DNA from: Gari tellinella
Lineage: Eukaryota; Mollusca; Bivalvia; Cardiida; Psammobiidae
Assembly: GCA_922989275.2 (NCBI GenBank)
Contig: OV277867.1
Location: 42,398,070-42,462,069, forward strand
Direction: 5' to 3'
Length of the DNA stretch: 64,000 nt
Below, piece after piece: positions 55,321-64,000 of this stretch. The notes beneath the pieces were generated by a model that was not told the DNA's origin, did not search any database, and saw nothing but the letters and a program-made list of their open reading frames with translations. The translations under genes and the position numbers were made by a program. Position 1 is the first letter of the stretch. Each line of letters starts with the position of its first letter.

Positions 55321-56345
55321 ACGAAAAAGATCGATTTACTGCATACAGGTAAGCTATCGCTAATTGGAACGGGCGCCGCCATATTGGCAAAGCTATCATT
55401 CGGAACCCTCGATTTTTATCCATTTTGTGACGACACAAAGGCCTAAACGCTGATTGGCTCTTTCACTCAACCACTGTAACTTGGACGGACATTTCACACT
55501 TCGTCAGTAACGGCAAGCTTAATTCAAGGTTGCATACAGTTAAAAAAAAAGATAATAGATAGATGGTATATGCATATTGATTATGATGAACTTGAAAGGT
55601 CGTGTAGATCCAGAAACGATCAGAAGCTATCGTTAATCGGCTTAGAGAAATGTCCGTTCCAATTCCCAGCTGTAGAATCTGGGAAAACAATGCTACGAAA
55701 TGGCCAACAGTAGAGTATGGCGACATCCATAATACCTTGATTGATGATTATAATAATAGATCTAGATCTACAATAAAAAAAATATCTGATAATCAGTGCG
55801 ATATTGTGCTGATCTAGACCTAAATGTTGAACTGGCTTAGATCTACCAACTCGTTTACAAATCAGCATTTTCTAGCTGGTTCGTCTCGGTTTAGGAATTC
55901 AACGCTACAGAAATTCTTAATGAAAAAAGTCTCATTACTAGATCTACATATTGTACGGGTAGATCTAGATCGGTTTTTTCTTTCTTAATTTAATCATCGC
56001 GATTCTCTAGATCCCGATCTGATAGAGCGATCTTACTTGAGTCCAAATCCGATTTTGATTGGATCTAGTTTTATCGTTCTTATTTCTGGGTGTAGTTTTA
56101 CACTCGTCATTTCTGTAGAAAAAATTCAAACAACTTTTAGATAGGCCAAAATGAATTTTAATTTAAGATTTAAATTCGAGTTTTATGGTAGTTTGAAAAA
56201 GTAGCATGCAATTGGGTGAAAACGATACAAGTCAATATATTTCCAATATATTTTTACTTAGATTTATGTTAGTATGGTAAGTATATATGCCGCATGGAGT
56301 AACGATTTACCTGCTGTCTACAAAATAATACAATAGAATAGTATT
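55321..56345. other. Unassigned; cluster of TAGATCTA-type motifs at 55755-56070
   Basis: AGATCT or TAGATC occurs about ten times in some 310 bp (for example ATAGATCTAGATCTAC at 55756 and GTAGATCTAGATCGG at 55960). No gene is supported. Confidence 0.5.
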
Positions 56346-57470
56346 TCAAAACAACTAAGATCCAGATTAAAAGCCGAGTAACTCAGAGTCCGATCTGGAT
56401 CCAAGCATTGATACAGCTCAGATTCTCAGTATCTCGGAGTCTAATCTGAATAAAAGCAATGATATAGCTCAGGTACTCAGTAACTCGGAGTCTGATTTGC
56501 ATTTTATGAATTAAATATTCCTTTGATATAAATTCAGACAGTTTGGATCCCGATCACAATGTTGAATGACTCGGCGTCGCAACTGTTTGATAACTATTAG
56601 AAAACATTTTGCACGTGAATTCCTACGCAATCAGTTTGAATTTTGATTAGACGCCGTGTAGATCGGCACTGCATCAGGATCCAAACTGTTTAACATCTTA
56701 GAGAACATTCAATTATTTTGCATTATAGTTTTAAAAAAGCGATTTGGATGAAGATGAGACGCCGAGTAGCTCGCCATCTGATCAAGATCTAAACAAGTTT
56801 ACATTTTATAAAGAAATATTCCTTTTATATACCGGTAAAATCAGACTGTTTGGATCCCGATCACAATGTTGAGTGCCTCGGCGTCGTAACTGTTTGATAT
56901 CTGTTAGAATTCATTTTCACATGAATTCCTACGCAATCAGTTTGGATTTTGATCAGACGCCGTGTAGATCGGCACTGCATCAGGATCCAAACTGTTTAAA
57001 CTTTTGGAATACATTCAATTTTTTTTTTTATAGTTTTACAAAAGCGATTTGGATGAAGATGAGACGCCGAGTAGCTCGCCATCTGATCAAGATCTAAACA
57101 GATTTACATTTTATGAAGAAATATTCCTTTGGTATAAATTCAGACAGTTTGGATCCCGATCACAATGTTGAGTGTCTCGGCGTCGTAACTGTTTGATATA
57201 TATTAGTGTTTTTTTCTCACGTGAATTCCTACGCAATCAGTTTGAATTTTGATCAGACACCGTGTAGATCGGCACTGCATCAGGATCCAAACTGTTTGAC
57301 ACCTTTGCATTATTCAATTTTTACTTTCTTTCCAGTTTTACACACGTTTGATGTAGATGAGACGCCGAGTAGCTTGGTTCTCATCAGGATCCAAAATGAT
57401 TCACAGCTGAGTTTTATCGTTTCATTTTTACAGTTTGGATCTAGATGAGAATCCGAGTTGCGAGATGGGA
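56345..57470. repeat. Satellite-like array built from the palindromic core
   Basis: Three higher-order units of about 300 bp start at 56515, 56816 and 57121, each with the order ATATTCCTTT, CAGTTTGGATCCCGATCACA, AATTCCTACGCAATCAGTTT, GACGCCGTGTAGATCGGC, GATGAGACGCCGAGTAGC. Each unit holds three ~100-bp sub-units, each a diverged core. Two or three more decayed cores precede it (56355, 56420, 56470). ORFs over it are artefacts. Confidence 0.88.
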
Positions 57471-58920
57471 CAGTAAAGAATTGTCACAGACCTGCAGATG
57501 TGATTTGTTTGATTGGTTAATTAGTTGTTTGATATTTCTGTCTACCGCCTACAATTATGCTTACTTTTGATGAGCCGAAGCTTTTATTCCCGAGCCGAAA
57601 CTTTATTACCCCCGCATCCGGTGTGTGACGCAACGGTCAAGCGGCATCCCCCTGTGATATTTTTGTAGATAGCATGCATGTGGAGCGTGCTCTATGGAAT
57701 TCCGCGATTCCATTGGTTAAAGGCACAATCCCGCTCAAATTGGTGTTTAAAACGCGCAATTTCTTATATGTGTGCATTTTCTATGTATTAAAACTAAGTG
57801 AAATCGAGTGTAAGAAGCCTGACATATGCACCCACTTCGTAAAGAATCCTACCTAAATGTGTCGAATTCTTATCGTGGTGGTTTACATTTTAAGCGGGTT
57901 TGTTTACAAATAAGATTACGGGCTGGTTCCGAGAACTGTCGATCGATCGCATAAAGGTCACGTGATTGATTCGGCCGCGACAATGTTTATACATTGCATC
58001 AGTTTAACGGCCAAACTTAAAGGAGTTGTCTCTCTTTGGTTGTAAAGCACTCGACTTGTTGTATAGAATTATGCAAATGAGCTTTACCGAGTATGTCCGT
58101 AAATTTTCGTCGCTATTCAAAAATAAACAAACTTGATTACTTGTTTCCACAAATTTCACTGTTCGTTAGCAATATTGCTTCAAATATCACCACGTATTAC
58201 TTCTTTTTATATGGAACGCTTACGATAGTGACATAAATTTCATGTAAGAAAAATGTTTGATTCTGATTATGCGGGAGTAATATAGTGGCTTTAACTATAT
58301 TTAGATGTTGACCTCAGGAACAGTTAGAAACTTTCGTGTGATAACTTATCTGCATATTTCATAAGTTGACATAGATCATACTTTCCGAAAAGTGACGAGT
58401 AGTGCGTGCAGTATCATATGCACGTCTTACGGAGATCACCGATCAACAATAGGTCACACCTAATGACCTAAGCCTCTTTTTATGCAATTCATTGTGTAGC
58501 AACCCTATAATTAGATTTGGGATTTCGGAAGATATTTGAACACACTTTAAATGTGTAGACACCCGGACAGTAAAATTTCAGTAGAAGAATGAGATTTTAG
58601 CCGCTAAATAGAGGACTCGCTCTAACCCGCTCTCATCAGGTAATTGATAACCCGCGGAAAGCCGCGCTTATCAGGGAATAGATAAAGTCGCGCTTTTACG
58701 GGCTCATAAGATGTTTATGATTAATATTTACGGAAATATTAACAGATCAGACTAAATATATCGGAGAAACTTTTTTCGAAAGTCACAGGGCTTCGATGCC
58801 TTTATTCACAACCAGTATGCAAATATTATCAAGAGTATCCGTGCCCGATTCCGGTGTCCTATGATATTTGCCTGATATACGCTACCTCAAGTATGGCTGG
58901 ATTAAGCACTAATAGCTCGA
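57471..58920. other. Unassigned stretch, few repeats
   Basis: No core, MITE or tandem repeat recognised. One 60-codon ORF at 57674-57856 is unremarkable. This may be older unique sequence. Confidence 0.35.
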
Positions 58921-58969
58921 AATTTTGATGGTTCTGCTATGCACTCATTGTCACCAAGACACCCAATCG

Positions 58970-59205
58970 TCATTTCATTTGTTCTTCAGCAAGTATTAAC
59001 CTCCTTTGTAGGCATTTATACACAAGTATTGCAGTCGCAAATTCGTCCGGCGAATGCGCTTTCTCTTCGCCCGAGCCGTCGTAGTTTCTGTCTTCTAATA
59101 TTACATTCTCTGATAATTTAGGATCGAAATCGTAACACTGAAGTTCTAAAGTGTTTTTACCTTCCTCCACATGCCCAATTTTTCTCAGTATTTCAGTTTA
59201 TTAAT
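58970..59205 (-). other. Open reading segment of unknown function
   Basis: A minus-strand frame is open for about 75 codons and has protein-like composition: HVEEGKNTLELQCYDFDPK, then GEEKAHSPDEFATAILVYK, ending AEEQMK and stop. No ATG opens the frame cleanly. An overlapping ATG in another frame (ATGTGGAGGAAG, then GTAAAA) could be a first exon. No family recognised. Confidence 0.3.
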
Positions 59206-59264
59206 GTTATCGATGTAAATTCCGCGCACTCTACGGCATTCCCGGTTAGACTCGCTATAACCGG

Positions 59265-59330
59265 AAGGTCGCGGAAGGCCTTAGTTACGTCACACAGGTA
59301 AACAAAATGGCGGCCCCCATGGTCGCTTGC
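59265..59330. promoter_or_regulatory. Possible promoter-like segment (AAAATGGCGGC, TTACGTCAC)
   Basis: AACAAAATGGCGGCCCCCATG contains a YY1-type motif and TTACGTCACA a CRE-like motif in a locally GC-richer patch. On the minus strand it lies just upstream of the open segment at 58970-59205. Suggestive only. Confidence 0.3.
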
Positions 59331-60904
59331 ACAGTCATATATCACAAAGTTTAAACGGCTCTAACTACTTCATTTTTTATTATTTTTCAAAATTTCAAAG
59401 ACAGAAGGCGATTTTTTTTCAATATCTTTCATTTAAAAGATATTTATCACCAGCTGTCCATTTCCCTTTAAATGCGACATGAGGATTTTGATGCTTTTTA
59501 AAAATGCAAGCTTTGAAACGGACACCTGTTGAAGCAAAGCAAACGAGACTTTAGTTCATAATAAAACAAATTAGCTTGCTTAATCTATAAAACATAATGT
59601 CCACTCTTGTGTGCCATCAAAGTAAACTCACAGAGATTTCTCTGATGGCACATGGCGGTGGCCATTGCTAGAACGATAAGCTTCACGTCGTGCGCGGCTT
59701 ACAAAACACAAGAAATTTCGTCCATTAGACATTTATCTCCTCCATAATCCATATCTATAACTGTTTGCTTCAACAAAAACAATAAAAACTATGAATGGAA
59801 ACAAGGTTACTCACATTTGAGAATTGTCAACAACCTACATTCCAGTCCTAATTCACAAATATGTAGTCGACGATTTCCACGTGAATTTCGCAGCGGACAA
59901 ACCCATTTATGAAATGGGTAGCGTCGGTTCTCAGTCAAAGTATCGAAGTGAACTAAGTATGTCTTTTAGAGCTGTGGACACCGTAATTAAATAAAAAGTA
60001 TTAAATTGCAAACATCAGCTTTGTTTTTTCAGCAAAAATGGAGCTCTAGTTTATCATTTACATACATACAAGATAAGAATACACACCTCTAATTGTGTCG
60101 ATGTGTAACCTGCCTTTATCTCCGATCAGCTGGACATTTTGGAAAGTTACAGCTGATTGGCTGAGAGATTATAACACTGCTTATTTGCGACATAAAAATA
60201 TGTCCCCTTTGACGGACAGTCCTACGTTTAGTAGGTAGACTGTCAAGCTTTCCCACAATCGTACACTACTCAAAACGGTATACCTATGTATAGATTATTA
60301 CTGATCATCTTTAAAAACACTGTGCATGACTCTGATATTTATATATTTATTATGTTCATACCCATGAAATGTAAATACTGGGCTATATAGAGCCCTGTTG
60401 TTACCAAGTGTAACCGGGCATGGAAATAAAAGATTTTTCTGTTCTGTTCTGTTTCAGAGGAAGCTAGGTGTTTTGTTATTGTTTACTACCAATTTGTTTT
60501 AATTGTTAACTATTTGTACACATTTACCATACATTAAAAGCAATATTATATATATAAATGGCCTCAAGTGAGTTAAACACAATCGTGTGGTTTCATCATT
60601 ATTTACAAGAGTGAAGTAGAGCAGACTGTTGAATCTGTACATTTGTGTATGCTATAATAGTTTGTTTCAAGAAACTCTATGAATGAAGTTTGATATATAG
60701 AACAATAGGTTAATGTGAGGATATCCTACCAGTAGCTAGGATATGAGTTAAATTATTGTTTTGTTTTGCATTTCTGTACATGATAGTTTTGCATTTTAAA
60801 TAAAAGTTACTGTTTCAATTGTATACTTTTATTTTTTGCTTTTCAATCCAAGATATTACAATTCTTTGAAAACCTCAATTTCATTCAATTTTGCACACCC
60901 ATCT
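59331..60904. other. Mostly unassigned; possible LINE 3' tail at 60400-60465
   Basis: GGGCATGGAAATAAAAGATT followed by a TTCTG repeat at about 60435-60460 looks like the 3' end of a non-LTR element. The rest is not recognised. Confidence 0.4.
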
Positions 60905-61525
60905 ATATAGCCTTAGTTCAACCACTCATTCCGCCGAATATCTTTTTTAAAGATATTTCTTGTTAATATTGACTGTTCAAATCGTTCATCTGTGAATAAA
61001 TGTTTAGATGATATAGTTACAACAATAAGTTCTGTTGCAAATCCTCTCTTTCGAAGCACGTGCGTATTGTGAATGGTTTGATGTGGAATGTCAGCAGGCA
61101 AAACACGAGTATCTCGATGCATTGAACAACTATAACAGTAATAAGTCGGCTGAATGCCGAGTTACATTTTGCGAGAAAAAGAAAGCTTACAAAGATTTAA
61201 TTTCTCGAAAACGTAACAGCTTTAGAAATATGAATATTAAAAGAATTGAAAGCATGCGACATTCCAAACCTAAAGAATTTTGGTCACTATTTCGAAAAAA
61301 GAGGAATGTTTACAATGAAATAAGTGTTGACGACTTTTATAACTATTTTAAAAACATGATGGGTTGTAATATTACAGATGTAAACGATGAGGCGGACAAC
61401 TTTTGCTCGAACCATAACTTTAATGGCCCTGATTGTAATTTTGAGGAACTGCATTATGAGATTACTGTAGATGAAATTTCGCAGGTTGTAAAAAACTTAA
61501 GCAAGATAAAGCAGCCGGTGGGGAT

Positions 61526-61952
61526 ATGTTATTAAATTCATACTTTATAGAAGCAATCGACATCCTTGGGCCGTATATATGTGATTTGTTTAATGCTATT
61601 TTTAGCTCTGGATTTTACCCAGATTCCTGGTCCCAGGGTATACTCGTTCCTTTGTATAAAAAGGGAGATAAAGAAAACCCTTCAAATTATAGAGGGATTA
61701 CATTGATAAATTGTTTTGCAAAACATTTCACTGGGGTATTAAACAACAGAGTTTCTAAATGGTGTGAAGAAAACAATATAGTATCAGATGCACAGTTTGG
61801 ATTAAGATCAGGCCGGTCTACTGTAGATGCAGCTTTCATCCTTCACTCTATTGTACAAAAATCGATAAAGGCAAATAAAAGATTGTATTGTGCATTCATT
61901 GATTTAAAGCGGGCGTTCGATAGTATAAATATGAATTCTCTGTGGTACAAAT
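61526..61952 (+). pseudogene. LINE RT, N-terminal half of palm
   Basis: Open frame with KAAGGDMLLNSYF just before it, NAIFSSGFYPDSWSQG, SNYRGITLINCFAKHF and CAFIDLKRAFDSINM. It reads to SLWYK, where the TIR element begins; the following residues to the stop come from the insertion. Confidence 0.88.
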
Positions 61953-63283
61953 CACAGGTTTTCGGCGCGTAAGCTATGACCCCCCCCCCCCCCCATAAAT
62001 CTTTCAAAATGAGTCAAAATACATCCATAGGTTCAACAAACATCCTTAACAAATGTTTCAAGAAGTTTCAAGAAGTTTCAAAAGAAATAAAAAAAATTCG
62101 TATCATATATGTATACAATGAGAAGGTGGATGTGTATTCAGAGCCATCAACTTCCCAACCTTGTCATTTTGTCATTTTTGGACCGATTTTGACAAATGAT
62201 GTCTTATTATTTACATTTAACAGTTCTGTTCAAAGAAAGTAAGCTCACAGCCCAAGCAAGACACGAGCACAAGTGAAGAAATAAAAAGTTCGATAGGCAC
62301 CTTATATCGGAATCCTTCTGTCACCTTAATTTTTGGACTTGTTCGTCAGTCATTCACTGATTCAGCGATTAACAAGTGCATTTGCGACCATGCATTACAC
62401 CATGGTACGGGTAATTAATAGAAAATGAAATATATAATAAATACCTTTTGAATTATCGGTAAATGAGCATTTCTGTTACGAAATAAATTTCTAGATAACT
62501 TTCGTTTTCAAGTCTGTTGACAAACGTATATGATCATTGGTCGTATTCGAATCATCGAGTTTGTTGTCAACGAAAACTGGGCGGAGCAAATGCGCGAAGA
62601 TTTACTGATGACAACAATTTTGACCCGACTCGAATCGAAATTGTGGTCAAAGATTTGATGGTTTGACAACATTTTGTCAACGGAAAACATCAAGTGATGA
62701 TTCGAATAGAACTTGTTGACAACTATTCCAATTCACGCGATAGTTGTCCTGATTCGAATACGACCAATTGAGACGGTTGACTTTTTGCGTCATTTCCTGC
62801 TTTGAAGCTGGTTCTCGGTTTCGCTAGAATGAGAATAGTTTGACTGGGCAACCAGTCGTTTGTTTGGGAAAATTTTGCGTGACGGATAGTTTCCGACTAA
62901 GGGGTCTCCCCACCCTTCGAGTCCCCATGCGCGTGTTCGCCGATTGCTTTGAATTTTTTACCAATTATCGTCAAAGAAAACTGTTTGCTGTAAACAATGA
63001 GCCATCATCTGTCCAGATCGTCCAAGATTTGACAAAATGACAGGGTTGGGAACTTGAGGGTTGCTTCTGCAAGGCGCTTTTTCATGGCAGCCTTTACTAT
63101 TTTACTTATATAAATTAGCAAAAATTTTATTTTTTTTAAATTTCATGAAACTTCAGGAAATGTTCTTTTATGATGATTATTGAATGTATGGATAGATTTT
63201 GGGGTATTTTATCCACGTTTGGTGGTGGTGGAGGGGGTTATAGCAGCTAGGGGTAGTGTCATAGCCAACGGGCCGAATGCCTA
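61953..63283. mobile_element. 1.33-kb TIR element in the LINE, with 10-bp TSD
   Basis: TGGTACAAAT is present at 61943-61952 and 63284-63293. The left end (CAGGTTTTCGGCGCGTAAGC then TATGAC) is inverted-related to the right end (GTCATAGCCAACGGGCCG then AATGCCTA). A 9-10 bp duplication suggests a Mutator-like or similar DNA element. It contains a C15 run at 61979-61994 and an 88-codon ORF without known motifs. Nonautonomous. Confidence 0.8.
62532..62770. repeat. Nested inverted repeat (ATTGGTCGTATTCGAATCA)
   Basis: ATTGGTCGTATTCGAATCA at the left and TGATTCGAATACGACCAAT at the right, with several TTGTTGACAA / TTGTCAAC motifs between. A small MITE inside the 1.33-kb element. Confidence 0.65.
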
Positions 63284-64000
63284 TGGTACAAATTATTTAA
63301 ACTTGGACTTAACGGTAAAATATTACGGGTTTTAAAAGATATGTACGAGAAAGTTAAAACATGTGTAAGAAAGGGTAACAACTACTCCGAGATCTATGAT
63401 AATTATATTGGCCTGATGCAAGGGGAGATAATTTCGCCGATAATGTTTGCTCTTTTTCTCGAAGACCTAGAGTTATCTCTTCAAGATCCAAATTATGTTG
63501 GGATACAGATTGACGACATTATGTTGGTGATGCTGTTTTTTGCAGACGACATGGCCGTCTTTGGGAGTTCTCCGGACGACTTGCAACAGAAATTAGATAG
63601 GTTAAAGGGGTATTGTGATGAATGGGGGTTAGAGGTTAATTGCTCCAAAACGAAGATAGTTGTTTTTAGGAAAAGGGGTGGTTTAAGGGAGGGTGAAAGA
63701 TGGAATTATGGGGAACATGTTTTAGAATTAGTAAATGATTTTAATTATCTGGGCACAGTGTTTAATTACACCGGAAAGTTTGCCTTAAAGCAGGAATTTA
63801 TCACAGGGAAAGGATTACGGGCCTTAAATGCGCTAATGGCTAATATAAAAGGAGTCAATCTTAAGTGCAGTGTTGTGTGTCAGCTATTTGATTCCTTTGT
63901 AAGTTCTATTCGGAACTATAGTTGTGAGATATGGGGCTATACTAAGTCAAAACAAATAGAAAGAATTCATCTGAAATTTTGTAAAAATGTTTTACACCTA
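63284..64000 (+). pseudogene. LINE RT, C-terminal half, open to the window edge
   Basis: 239 codons open without a stop from WYKLFKLGLNGKILRV through LMQGEIISPIMFALF, FFADDMAVFG (active-site ADD at about 63541-63549), EVNCSKTKIVVFRKRG, FNYLGTVFNYTGKFAL and SCEIWGYTKSKQIERI. It continues the frame of 61526-61952 across the insertion. This part carries no disabling mutation in view. Confidence 0.9.

Larger units (their letters stand above)
60905..64000 (+). mobile_element. LINE (non-LTR retrotransposon), interrupted, runs off the window
   Basis: ORF2 fragments in order: linker (61035-61508, LISRKRNSFRNMNIKR, KPKEFWSLFRKK), fingers (61526-61952, ILVPLYKKGDKENPSNYRG, then FGLRSGRSTVDAAF and IDLKRAFDSI with a catalytic Asp), and after an insertion (61953-63283) the rest of the RT with YIGLMQGEIISPIMFALF and FFADDMAVFG. 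A one-base frameshift lies near 61495-61510. The clade is not the same as the 40303 LINE; an I/Nimb- or related group is possible but not resolved. Confidence 0.88.

Noticed and set aside
56515..57470. CRISPR-like array
   Set aside because: Regular repeats occur, but in an animal genome, with 100- and 300-bp periods and palindromic, diverged units; no spacers of uniform size and no cas genes.

Overview
The window is eukaryotic, AT-rich animal DNA with large introns, canonical GT-AG splice sites and a very dense load of transposons. The dispersed repeat that starts with AGCTCACC, the non-LTR retrotransposon types and the many short inverted-repeat elements point to a lophotrochozoan, most likely a bivalve mollusc. 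That placement is inference. No bacterial genes, operons or CRISPR arrays are visible.

One host gene can be reconstructed with confidence. It is a minus-strand, four-exon gene of the MGAT4 / GT54 family (N-glycan beta-1,4-N-acetylglucosaminyltransferase) with coding exons at 53299-53395, 47101-47156, 44032-44107 and 37914-39055. The exon phases join without conflict into a 456-residue type II Golgi membrane protein. A paralogous, truncated copy of its last exon with one in-frame stop lies downstream at 14345-15066. It is present again at 20972-21693, because 13823-20449 is repeated directly as 20450-27076 (2 x 6,627 bp, no difference found).

Layout. 1-2.9 kb: Tc1-like transposase remnant, then a dispersed repeat carrying two TTAA-flanked insertions. 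3-8.3 kb: large foldbacks and short inverted-repeat elements. 8.3-13.5 kb: a GC-rich terminal-inverted-repeat (TIR) element carrying a hAT-like MITE, a TA-flanked MITE, and a second copy of the AGCTCACC repeat. 13.8-27.1 kb: the tandem duplication. 27-31 kb: mostly unassigned, with two tandem arrays. 32-53 kb: a thicket of short nonautonomous TIR elements, mostly in and around the MGAT4 introns, plus a CR1/Jockey-like LINE in intron 3. 53.8-57.5 kb: two MITEs and a satellite array. 57.5-60.9 kb: little recognised. 60.9-64 kb: a second LINE interrupted by a 1.33-kb TIR element.

Two cross-cutting patterns stand out. First, a ~65-bp near-perfect palindromic core (outer AAACAG / CTGTTT, inner GATCAGACGCCG / CGGCGTCTGATC) sits at the centre of at least five MITE families whose outer TIRs are unrelated. 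Its two arms change together, and at 56.35-57.47 kb it has become a higher-order satellite. Second, four separate TIR-bounded elements each carry tRNA-like sequence with A-box-like and B-box motifs followed by a T-run, as expected of Pol III units.
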